In this document: in pieces, positions 1-6,336 of the stretch | How the letters are laid out: every line of letters starts with the position of its first letter | How positions within the stretch are numbered: the stretch's first letter is position 1 | NCBI GenBank assembly: GCA_023425615.1 | Contig: JAFACJ010001191.1 | Span: 1-7,845 of the forward strand | Origin: Actinomycetes bacterium | GTDB taxonomy: Bacteria; Actinomycetota; Actinomycetes; Streptosporangiales; Streptosporangiaceae | Direction of reading: 5' to 3' | Length of the DNA stretch: 7,845 nucleotides | Made by a program: the position numbers and the translations under genes | The notes under the pieces: model-generated | Seen by the model: the letters and a program-made list of their open reading frames with translations, nothing else | The model's database searches: none | What the model was told of the DNA's origin: nothing

Positions 1-1631
1 GGGCCAGGGTCTCCAGCGGGCTCGGCCCCTTCTTCGCGTCGACCTCGCTGCGCGGAGGAGGCCGCCGGACGGCGCGCCGCCGCGCCGCGGGACCGTCCGC
101 GGCGCAACTGGAGCGGGCCAGGCGCGCCGCCGAACGGGCGCAGCAGGAAGCCGAGCGCGACGCGCTGATCGCCCGGCTCCAGGAGATGCGGCGGCAGACG
201 ACCAGCGTCCACCTTCAGGACTTCCCGCCCGCGCGGCCTCCGGCCGTCTCCCCGCCGCCCGTCCTCGCCCCGGACTGGGCACTGTCCCAGGCGTCCGCCT
301 TCCATCTCCGTGGAATCGGTGTGCTCGCGCGGTCCGAGCGGGCCGAGGCGCGCAGTAAGGCGCAGCAGGAGGCGCCCGTCTACCTCGCCGCCGAACAGGA
401 ACGGCTCGCTCAAGAGCATCAGAGGCTCAGCGCGTCCGCGGCGCAGTGGTGGCGCGACCTCACCGCCAACGACGAGGCGACCGTCTGCGAGGCCGTCAAC
501 GCGGCCTTCGCCGACAACCCGGCCGCCGGTTGTGCGGTGGGCGTACGGGAAGGCGTCCTGTCCGTCCTGATGCGGCAGCAGGACCTGGAGGCCCTGCCCG
601 AGCAGACGCCCGGCCTCACCCCCTCCGGACGGCCGACGCTGAAGAAGCTCACCAAACGCGACAGGATGCTGTGGTGGCTCACCATCATGGGCTCCAACGT
701 CATCGCCACGCTGAAGGAGGCGTTCGCCACCGCGCCCGGCGTCACCGCCGTCGACCTCGCGGTGCTCACCCGGATCCCCGAGACGGGAAGCCTCGGCGTC
801 GTCGCCTACGGCCAGTGGAGCCGCCGCGCGATCGAGAACACCCGCTGGCAGGAGCCCCAGGACGCTCTACGCTTCCTCGAACTGGGCCAAGACGTCACAT
901 GCTCGGTCACTTTCACGGCTTCCGGCAATCCGTCCACCATCGTCAAGCCCCTCGACGTGGACCGCCTATCGGGGCTGCACGACCTCCTGAACACCGCCCT
1001 GGACGAGGGGGAGCAGCCTACGGATGATGCTCCCGTGCCTTCCCTGCCGGACCCTTACGAGGTCGTACCGTTCGAGCAGTGGCGGCAGAACGCGGTACCT
1101 CCCCAGCCCGTTCTTCTGGCTCCCGGACAGCATCTTGCGCTTCCTGCGGCGGCGATCCACGAACTGACGGCCGCCTTCGGGTCCGCCGGTGCCGACGCGG
1201 ACCTCACGATCCTCCTCACCGGTCCCGACGGCAGGGTGGCGTGCGACGAGGACTTCGTCTTCTACAACCAGCCGAGCGCCGCCCAGGGTGCGGTACGTCT
1301 CCTCGGCAAGGCCGCAGAGGGCTCTCACACCGTCGAAAGAGCGGTGCTTCACCTGTCGTCTCTGCCCTCGCGCGTGCACCGCGTCATCCTCTCCGTCAGC
1401 ATGGACGCCGGTTCCACCTGTGCCGCGCTCACGCACGCCGGGCTGCGGCTCCACTCCTCCGCGGGCTCCTGGGTCTTCCCCCTCACCCCTGACGCCGACG
1501 CCCGAGCCGTGGTCGTCACCGAGCTCTACCGGCACGACGGTCACCGGACGTGGAACCTCCGCTCGGTGTGCCAGCCCTGGCCCACCGGCCTGGACACCCT
1601 GGCCAGAGCCCACGGCGTCTCGGTGGGCTGA
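1..1631 (+). CDS. DUF4236-like / coiled-coil / TerD fusion protein, 5' end missing
   Basis: The frame is open from base 3 to TGA at 1629-1631, so the gene begins left of the window; 542 residues are visible. The ATG at 186 is internal: coding-type sequence runs through it with no ribosome site. Visible residues 1-20 (VSSGLGPFFASTSLRGGG) resemble the end of a DUF4236 domain. Residues 34-64 form an Ala/Arg/Glu/Gln coiled-coil segment, and a second charged helix lies near 116-150. A middle domain contains an LTKRDRMLWWLTIMGSN stretch I cannot assign. From about residue 369 to the end is a TerD domain, shown by DEDFVFYNQP (415-424) and, near the C-terminus, TELYRHDG followed by WNLRSV. TerD proteins are calcium-binding stress proteins of the tellurite-resistance group. 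Here the usual acidic GDN...GDD loop after FYNQP is absent, so calcium binding may be lost or altered. The TerD assignment is firm, the DUF4236 one tentative. The gene ends 12 bp from the convergent NUDIX gene. Confidence 0.85.
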   Translation, partial: ARVSSGLGPFFASTSLRGGGRRTARRRAAGPSAAQLERARRAAERAQQEAERDALIARLQEMRRQTTSVHLQDFPPARPPAVSPPPVLAPDWALSQASAFHLRGIGVLARSERAEARSKAQQEAPVYLAAEQERLAQEHQRLSASAAQWWRDLTANDEATVCEAVNAAFADNPAAGCAVGVREGVLSVLMRQQDLEALPEQTPGLTPSGRPTLKKLTKRDRMLWWLTIMGSNVIATLKEAFATAPGVTAVDLAVLTRIPETGSLGVVAYGQWSRRAIENTRWQEPQDALRFLELGQDVTCSVTFTASGNPSTIVKPLDVDRLSGLHDLLNTALDEGEQPTDDAPVPSLPDPYEVVPFEQWRQNAVPPQPVLLAPGQHLALPAAAIHELTAAFGSAGADADLTILLTGPDGRVACDEDFVFYNQPSAAQGAVRLLGKAAEGSHTVERAVLHLSSLPSRVHRVILSVSMDAGSTCAALTHAGLRLHSSAGSWVFPLTPDADARAVVVTELYRHDGHRTWNLRSVCQPWPTGLDTLARAHGVSVG

Positions 1632-1643
1632 ACGAGCGGGCTC

Positions 1644-2042
1644 TCAGAGGGCCTGGCGGATGGTGCTGAGGTTGTGCTCGTCGAGGTCGGCCTGCTCCAG
1701 TTCGGAGGTGGGGACCCAGCGGAACTCCTGGTCGGGTTCGGGGAGTTCGACGTCGAGATCGAGCGGATGGACCAGATAATTGTTCTGGATGTTCTCCACG
1801 GTCTGGCCGTCCCATTCACTGAGGAAACGGGATTGGCCGACGCGGCGCTCCACTTTTCCGGACAGGCCGGTTTCCTCTTTAAGTTCGCGTAGTACGGCGA
1901 CGTCGGGGCCTTCGTCGGGGTTGAGTTTGCCGCAGGGGACGCCCCAGGCACCGGGCAGGAAATTCTCCCGGAAACTACGCCTGACCAGCAGTACCCGGTC
2001 TTCGTGCAGCACGATCGCCGCGGCGAGTGTGTTACGGCGCAA
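1644..2042 (-). CDS. NUDIX hydrolase
   Basis: This 132-residue protein has the usual length for a single-domain NUDIX enzyme. The complete box GX5EX7REUXEEXGU is present: G38, E44, R52-E53, E56-E57, G59 and L60, preceded by WGVPCGK. Family members hydrolyse nucleoside diphosphates linked to another moiety, using divalent metal bound by the box glutamates; the substrate cannot be told from sequence. Translation starts at TTG (2040-2042), supported by GGAGG on the minus strand (complement of 2050-2054) at 7-nt spacing; I saw no better start. It converges on the TerD gene with a 12-bp gap and no convincing terminator, and diverges from the toroid-cupin pair. Roughly one fifth of its codons end in A or T (AAA, GTA, CTA, CTT, GAA, AAT), clearly more than its neighbours, which suggests a different evolutionary history. 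A house-cleaning or signalling-nucleotide role is possible but unproven. Confidence 0.93.
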   Translation of the reverse strand: MRRNTLAAAIVLHEDRVLLVRRSFRENFLPGAWGVPCGKLNPDEGPDVAVLRELKEETGLSGKVERRVGQSRFLSEWDGQTVENIQNNYLVHPLDLDVELPEPDQEFRWVPTSELEQADLDEHNLSTIRQAL

Positions 2043-2263
2043 GATGCGGCCTCCGCTCGTTCGTCCGGCCCTGCCCTATCGACGATACCGGTCAGGGAAT
2101 GGCCAGCCTGTCATCCGGGGCGCGGCGAAACGACTCACGTTCGCCAAATATCGGGGGAACAGATTTTCTGCTGTCCGATGGCGGGGGCGGGCCTTAGGCT
2201 GAATATCGGGGTCGTTGGGTCGGGAAGGCCATCGCTGGTCCGGTGGCGGCGAGGAGCATCCGG
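2043..2263. promoter_or_regulatory. Divergent intergenic region with a 10-bp direct repeat
   Basis: This 221-bp gap separates the minus-strand NUDIX gene from the plus-strand toroid-cupin pair and is less G+C-rich than the flanks. The 10-mer AATATCGGGG occurs twice, at 2147-2156 and 2202-2211, 55 bp apart in the same orientation. The second copy sits just after a possible -10 element for the plus-strand operon. A short palindrome, TATCG-A-CGATA (2077-2087), lies about 35 bp upstream of the NUDIX start. These may be regulator sites, but no known consensus was recognised. No convincing promoter was found for the NUDIX gene. Confidence 0.4.
2195..2200 (+). promoter_or_regulatory. Possible -10 element (TAGGCT) of the toroid-cupin operon
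   Basis: TAGGCT keeps the T1, A2 and T6 positions favoured by the principal actinomycete sigma factor. It lies 63 bp upstream of the preferred GTG start at 2264. The best -35 at 18-bp spacing is CTGTCC (2171-2176), a weak 3/6 match to TTGACA, so the promoter may need an activator or another sigma factor. The call rests mainly on position and on the AT-richer context. Confidence 0.35.
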
Positions 2264-3532
2264 GTGGCGCTCAACAGTTCGACAGGGCGGCGTGAGGCGT
2301 CTCCGGAGCAGACGGCCCGTGCCCCCCGCACCGAGTCGGTGCTCCGGCGGGTGCTGCGACTCGGCCCGTTCGTGGTGGCCGTCGGCGTCGGCAAGGTGAT
2401 GCTCGACTACTTCCCCACCCCGTCGGAGGAGACGTACCGCTACCTCCTCGCGCTGGCCTGCGCCGTCGCGGCGGGCGCACTGACGGGACTGGCGGGGCTG
2501 GCGCTCACCCGCCGCCAGGAACGTGCCGAACTCCTGGAACCCGCTCTGGACGGCGGCTACGAGCAGACCCAGGAGGCGCTGCTGCGCTGCCGGGTGGTCT
2601 TCGAGGACCCCGAACTGGGCACGCTGGCCGGCTGGCCCCACTTCATCGAGGAGGCGGACGCGGGGATCAGGCCGACGGCGATCGGCACCGCCTACGGGCT
2701 GAAGATCAGCCTCGCCCTCGACCCGGCCGACGGGCGGCTCGGCTTTCCCGCGCTCGCCTCGACCCTGTGGAAACTGCGGCTTCCCGACGGCGGGTGGGCC
2801 GCGCGCACCCAGACGAGGACCGGGCGGCCCGAGGTGACGGCACTCGTCCTGGGGGCGCTGAGCCGCTGCGGTGGGGACCCGTCACGGTTCGCGGACGCCG
2901 TCGCGGCGTTCGAGGAGATGCTGGACCGCGACCACGACCCGGTGGGGATGACGCGCGTCTACGTCGTGTCGGCCGCGCTCGCCGGGCTGGTGCGGTTCGC
3001 CCCCGAGTCGCCGCGGCTCCCGGAACTGCGGCGCGAACTGGTCGCCGGCGCGATCCGCGACCCCCGGTACGGCAACCTCCTGTGCTGGGCCGACGAACTC
3101 GCCTCGGGCCGGAGGCGGCCCCCGGTGCCGTCCGTCCCGCACACCGCCCGCGCCGTCGTCGCGCTGAGCCGCGCAGCCCGCGTCCTGGAACCGAGCGGTC
3201 CCGAGGAGGCGGCGGTCAAGGAGGGACTGCGCTGGCTGGTGCGCCACGGCTCACTGGAACCGGAGACCGAGCAGATCCGCAGGACGCTGCCCGACCACCA
3301 CCGCGAGTCCCTGACGGTGCGCCACTTCACTGCCGCCTGGGTCGCCAGGGCGCTGCTGTGCGACGAGGCGGAGGAGCACGGGGAACTGCTGCGCGCGGCG
3401 GTCGGCCGGGTGGCGGCCGAGCAGCGCGACGGGGTGTGGGAGTGGGCCAACGGCGAACACCCCCTGTGGATGACGTACCAGGGCGTCACGACCCTCCGCG
3501 ACCACACGCTGCGCGCAGGGCGGCGCCCATGA
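2264..3532 (+). CDS. Membrane-anchored alpha/alpha-toroid protein (squalene-cyclase/prenyltransferase-repeat-like)
   Basis: A 422-residue protein. I chose GTG 2264 because GAGGAG (2251-2256) sits 7 nt upstream; an in-frame GTG at 2243 would add seven residues with poorer ribosome-site spacing. Residues about 33-50 and 60-81 are hydrophobic and look like a two-helix membrane hairpin. Arginines on both flanks suggest both ends are cytoplasmic. The rest is helical and resembles squalene-hopene cyclase / prenyltransferase repeats: LPDGGW at 173-178 followed by VTALVLGALSR, and a last repeat with DGVWEWANGEHPLW from residue 389. The class II cyclase DXDD motif is not present; the nearest sequence is DRDHD (221-225). 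The Cys/His zinc ligands expected of prenyltransferases or LanC were not recognised. It may therefore be a non-enzymatic toroid scaffold or an unusual cyclase. Its stop overlaps the cupin start as ATGA (3529-3532), so the two products are probably made in proportion and may act together. Confidence 0.82.
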   Translation: MALNSSTGRREASPEQTARAPRTESVLRRVLRLGPFVVAVGVGKVMLDYFPTPSEETYRYLLALACAVAAGALTGLAGLALTRRQERAELLEPALDGGYEQTQEALLRCRVVFEDPELGTLAGWPHFIEEADAGIRPTAIGTAYGLKISLALDPADGRLGFPALASTLWKLRLPDGGWAARTQTRTGRPEVTALVLGALSRCGGDPSRFADAVAAFEEMLDRDHDPVGMTRVYVVSAALAGLVRFAPESPRLPELRRELVAGAIRDPRYGNLLCWADELASGRRRPPVPSVPHTARAVVALSRAARVLEPSGPEEAAVKEGLRWLVRHGSLEPETEQIRRTLPDHHRESLTVRHFTAAWVARALLCDEAEEHGELLRAAVGRVAAEQRDGVWEWANGEHPLWMTYQGVTTLRDHTLRAGRRP

Positions 3533-4209
3533 CGTCCCTCTACGACGAGGCCAGGGCGGGACTCGGCGATCTGTCCGGCGCGGAGGGGCTCCTGGCCGGT
3601 CTGGCGCGTCCCGAACGCCTCACCGCGCTCATCGCCGAGCTGCTCGCCCGCCCGGAGGACCTTGCCGAGTGCGCTCGATGGTCGTTCCCGCACATCCTGG
3701 GCTTCGAGAAACTCGTGCTGATCGCGGCGCCGCCCGTGTACATGCTGCGGCTGCACATCTGGCGTCCGGGCGGGGAGGGCGGCCTGCGGCACATCCACAA
3801 CCACCGGGCGGACATCATCTCCGCGGTGGTGCGGGGGCGGCTGGAGAAGCAGCTCTTCGACCGTTCCGCCTCAGGTCTGCCGCTCACCGAATACCGGGAG
3901 GAGAACGACGGCCGCTCCTGGAGGCTCCGCCTCATCGGCCCCGCGGCGCTGGAACGCGGCCGGGCCCTCGCCCTGGCCGGAGGCGCCGTCTACCGGCTCC
4001 CCGCCCGTGCGCTGCACCTCGTCTCCGCCGCCCCGGACGAGACGACCATGACCCTCTTCATGGAGTCCCGCAAGATCCGCGAGACGACCGAGGTGTTCAC
4101 CCCCGTGGACGACCCCGTCCCCGCCGCCCGGGTGCCGAAGGCGGCGCTCACCGTCGCCGCCTTCCGGGGCCGTCTGGAGGCGGCCTTGGCCGGGCTCTCG
4201 GGGCACTGA
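3529..4209 (+). CDS. Cupin-fold protein, cysteine-dioxygenase-like metal site
   Basis: A 226-residue protein starting at ATG 3529, whose ATGA overlaps the stop of the toroid gene; translational coupling probably replaces a strong ribosome site, since none is seen. Residues about 70-180 read as a cupin barrel: MLRLHIWRPG (72-81), then HIHNHRADIISAVVRGRLEKQ with H88, H90 and H92, and later YRLPARALHLV with H163, then TMTLFME. The HxHxH and the late histidine are plausible ligands for Fe(II) or another divalent metal, an arrangement reminiscent of cysteine-dioxygenase-type cupins, though I would not name a substrate. The N-terminal 70 residues are helical and unassigned. There is no signal peptide or membrane segment, so it should be cytoplasmic, on the same side as its partner's inferred toroid domain. 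Known cupin roles range from dioxygenase and isomerase to ligand sensor; an oxidative step on a lipid or small molecule handled by the toroid protein is only a guess. Confidence 0.85.
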   Translation: MTSLYDEARAGLGDLSGAEGLLAGLARPERLTALIAELLARPEDLAECARWSFPHILGFEKLVLIAAPPVYMLRLHIWRPGGEGGLRHIHNHRADIISAVVRGRLEKQLFDRSASGLPLTEYREENDGRSWRLRLIGPAALERGRALALAGGAVYRLPARALHLVSAAPDETTMTLFMESRKIRETTEVFTPVDDPVPAARVPKAALTVAAFRGRLEAALAGLSGH

Positions 4210-4391
4210 CGTCCGCCTTCTCCGAGGGCGGGTCCGGCGGGGCCGCTGAACGTCGTGACACCGGGTCCATGTTGAAATTGGGTGGGTTTCTTAGGCTATG
4301 TCACCCTCTGTCCGATGAGCTCGGCGGACGTGATGCGGGGCCGGTCGCGGGGTGTTGTCACGTTGTGGGCCGCTGGGACGCTGGAGAGAGT
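4210..4391 (+). promoter_or_regulatory. Intergenic region with possible promoter for the methyltransferase gene
   Basis: This 182-bp gap follows the cupin stop. A weak GC stem (CCGCC 4213-4217 with GGCGG 4227-4231) may slow transcription leaving the cupin gene. An AT-richer patch at 4270-4300 holds TTGAAA (4272-4277) and TAGGCT (4292-4297). The 14-bp spacer is shorter than usual, so one or both elements may be wrong; TATGTC (4297-4302) is an alternative -10 at 19 bp. A start near 4304 would leave a leader of about 88 nt. GGAG (4383-4386) lies 5 nt before the GTG start of the next gene. No riboswitch or attenuator structure was recognised. Confidence 0.4.
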
Positions 4392-6242
4392 GTGAAGGAC
4401 AGGAGCGAAGCCGCCACGGTGACCGCCGCGGACATCGCGCGGCTCACCGGGTACGGGCGGGCCGCGGTCAGCAACTGGCGGCGCAGGTATGACGATTTCC
4501 CGCAGCCCGTGGGAGGGACGGCGAGCAGCCCGCAGTTCTCGCTCTCGGAGGTCGAGGAGTGGCTGGAGCGGCGGGGCAAGGGGGTGCAGGTACCGGTCGA
4601 GGAGCGGGTGTGGCAGCGGCTGCGGTCGGTGGCCGATGACCTGTCGCTGGGGGAGGCGGTCGCCGACGTCGGGGGCTTCCTCGTGCGGGGGGAGTGGAGC
4701 GGGCTGCTCGATGGGATCGCGGCGGAGCTGACCGGGCTGGCGGAGGCGGGGAAGGCGCCGGAGTTCTTCGAGTTCGTCGTCGACCGGTATCTGGAGGCGC
4801 ACTCCCGGAGGGTGGCGACGACGCGCGCGGAGAGCGCCAAGCTGATGGTCGCGCTCACCGGGGTGCGGGGAGCGGTGGTGCTCGACCCGGCGTGCGGGAC
4901 GGGGACGCTGCTGTCCTGCGCGTACGAGGCGGGCGCGGCGCGGCTCTTCGGGCAGGAGGTCGATCAGGTCGCCGCCCGGATCGCCGGGGCCAGGCTGGCC
5001 CTGCACGGGGCGGACGCCGGGCTCCAGGCCGGGAACTCGCTGCTCGCCGACGCGTTTCCCGAGCTGAAGGCGGACGTCGTCCTGTGCGACCCGCCGTTCG
5101 GCGAGCGGTCGTGGGGGTACGGGGAGCTGACCGGTGACGTCCGGTGGACGTACGGGCTCCCGCCGCGCGGCGAGTCGGAGCTCGCCTGGGCGCAGCACGC
5201 GCTGTGGCACACCAGGCCCGGCGGCCACGCGGTGGTCCTGATGCCGGCGGCCGCGGCCGACCGCAGGTCGGGGCGGCGGATCCGGTCGCAGCTCCTGCGT
5301 TCGGGAGCGCTGCGCGCGGTCTTCGAGCTCCCGGCGGGGACGGCGGCGGGTTCGACGGCGGCGCCGCACCTGTGGCTGCTGCGGCGCCCCGCGGAGGGCG
5401 ACCCGCTGCCCACGCTGGTGCTGCTGGCGGACCTGACGGAACTGGAGGACTTCCAGGAGCCGGCGCTGCGGGCGTGGGAGGCGGTGGCGCGCGACGCCCA
5501 GCCCGCGGCGGAGTTCGCCAGGGGCGTCCCGATCATCGAACTGCTCGACGACACCGTCGACCTGACGCCGTCGCGGCACCTCATCCGGCCGGTGGGGCGG
5601 GGGCTCGACTTCGCGACGGTCCGCGAACGGCTCCTGTCCCTCCTCGGCGCGGCGGGCGAGGCGGCGGCCGGGCTGCGTCCGCCCGCCGGCGGTACGCGGA
5701 ACCTGTCGATGACGACGGTCCCCGAGCTCATCCAGAGCGGGCCGGTCTCCTTCAGGCAGCCTCCGCTGCGGATGGAGACGGCTTCGGGGCGGATCCCGGT
5801 GCTGACGGCCGAGGACGTGATGCTGGGCAGGGGACCGTCCGGGCGCACCACGGACGGTCAAGGGACGGTCATGCTGGAGGCGGGGGACGTGGTCGCCGCC
5901 CTGGACTCGCGCAGGCTGGAGGTCAAGGTCGTCGCCGAGGGCGGTGCGGCGGCAGGGCCGCAGATCCAGGTGTTCCGTCCCGATCCCGAACGGTGCGACC
6001 CCTATTTCCTCGCCTTCTTCCTCCAGGCCGCGGGACTCGGACGCTCCTCTTCCACCACGTCCCGCACGGACGTGCGCCGCGCCGCGGTCCCCCGCCTTCC
6101 CCTGGAGGGCCAGGCCCCGTACGGGGAGGCGTTCCGGCGGCTCAAGGAACTGGAGGAGGCGCTCGGCTCCCTGCGCGAGGCGGGGGAGGACCTGATCGTC
6201 CTCGGCTACCAGGGGCCGGCCGGAGGCGGCCTCGACCCGTGA
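4392..6242 (+). CDS. Orphan N6-adenine DNA methyltransferase with N-terminal HTH and C-terminal HsdS-like region
   Basis: A 616-residue protein starting at GTG 4392, supported by GGAG at 5-nt spacing; the frame is open further upstream, but that part overlaps the cupin gene out of frame. Residues 11-61 form an AlpA/excisionase-like helix-turn-helix (ADIARLTGYGRAAVSNW, later PQFSLSEVEEWLER). A helical section is followed by a type I HsdM-like catalytic domain: DPACGTG (165-171) is the S-adenosylmethionine-binding motif I and DPPF (233-236) the amino-methyltransferase motif IV. It probably transfers a methyl group to adenine N6 in DNA. From about residue 450 the sequence looks like a half specificity subunit: IPVLTAEDVMLGR (468-480), DPYFLAFFLQ (536-545), then a conserved-end helix LKELEEALGSLREAG (584-598). 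No restriction subunit or nuclease motif is visible in the window. It may therefore act alone as an epigenetic regulator, or the HTH may direct it; partners beyond the window cannot be excluded, but both flanking genes look unrelated. Confidence 0.9.
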   Translation: MKDRSEAATVTAADIARLTGYGRAAVSNWRRRYDDFPQPVGGTASSPQFSLSEVEEWLERRGKGVQVPVEERVWQRLRSVADDLSLGEAVADVGGFLVRGEWSGLLDGIAAELTGLAEAGKAPEFFEFVVDRYLEAHSRRVATTRAESAKLMVALTGVRGAVVLDPACGTGTLLSCAYEAGAARLFGQEVDQVAARIAGARLALHGADAGLQAGNSLLADAFPELKADVVLCDPPFGERSWGYGELTGDVRWTYGLPPRGESELAWAQHALWHTRPGGHAVVLMPAAAADRRSGRRIRSQLLRSGALRAVFELPAGTAAGSTAAPHLWLLRRPAEGDPLPTLVLLADLTELEDFQEPALRAWEAVARDAQPAAEFARGVPIIELLDDTVDLTPSRHLIRPVGRGLDFATVRERLLSLLGAAGEAAAGLRPPAGGTRNLSMTTVPELIQSGPVSFRQPPLRMETASGRIPVLTAEDVMLGRGPSGRTTDGQGTVMLEAGDVVAALDSRRLEVKVVAEGGAAAGPQIQVFRPDPERCDPYFLAFFLQAAGLGRSSSTTSRTDVRRAAVPRLPLEGQAPYGEAFRRLKELEEALGSLREAGEDLIVLGYQGPAGGGLDP

Positions 6243-6289
6243 CGGCTCCCGGCCGCGTCCGGGGCGCGCGGGTTCGCCGAGAACACCGG

Positions 6290-6327
6290 AGGCCAGGTCC
6301 TCGACGGAGGTCGTGAGGACCTGGCCT
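6290..6327. terminator. Bidirectional hairpin terminator between convergent genes
   Basis: GGCCAGGTCCTC (6291-6302) and GAGGACCTGGCC (6315-6326) are perfectly complementary over 12 bp, extended by A6290-T6327, with a 12-nt loop. It lies in the 94-bp gap between the stop of the methyltransferase gene and the stop of the convergent Clp-N gene, where a terminator serving both strands is expected. The downstream T-run is weak on either strand (TTCGCGTTCCTT on plus), as is common in high-G+C actinomycetes. Confidence 0.8.
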
Positions 6328-6336
6328 TCGCGTTCC

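Noticed and set aside
186..188. ATG as true start of the TerD-fusion gene
   Set aside because: The same frame is open to base 3 with coding-type sequence and a DUF4236-like end, and no ribosome site precedes this ATG.
1634..1643. GAGC-GG-GCTC as terminator between the TerD and NUDIX genes
   Set aside because: A 4-bp stem with a 2-nt loop is too weak and too tight to be a credible terminator.
2767..3528. Upstream extension of the cupin frame inside the toroid gene
   Set aside because: Out-of-frame, Arg/Gly-rich sequence; the ATG at 3529 in the ATGA overlap starts sensible cupin sequence.
2171..4317. CTGTCCGATG occurring in both the toroid and methyltransferase upstream regions (2171-2180 and 4308-4317)
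   Set aside because: Tens of repeated 10-mers are expected by chance in a window this size, and the copies sit at different places relative to the possible -10 elements.
4328..4363. ACGTGA / TCACGT inverted repeat in the methyltransferase leader
   Set aside because: Only 6-bp arms with a 24-nt loop; such pairs are expected by chance in this composition.
3669..4391. Upstream extension of the methyltransferase frame through the cupin gene
   Set aside because: It overlaps the cupin reading frame, gives Arg/Ala/Gly-rich low-complexity protein, and GTG 4392 with GGAG begins exactly before the HTH domain.
4296..5861. Long minus-strand open frame (521 codons) opposite the methyltransferase gene
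   Set aside because: Composition is Arg/Pro-rich with no recognisable motif. It is the usual antisense shadow of a high-GC gene whose plus-strand frame has clear methyltransferase motifs.
1644..6242. A single defence island joining NUDIX, toroid, cupin and methyltransferase
   Set aside because: The genes differ in strand, have separate promoter regions and codon use, and no nuclease, ATPase or other defence effector is visible.
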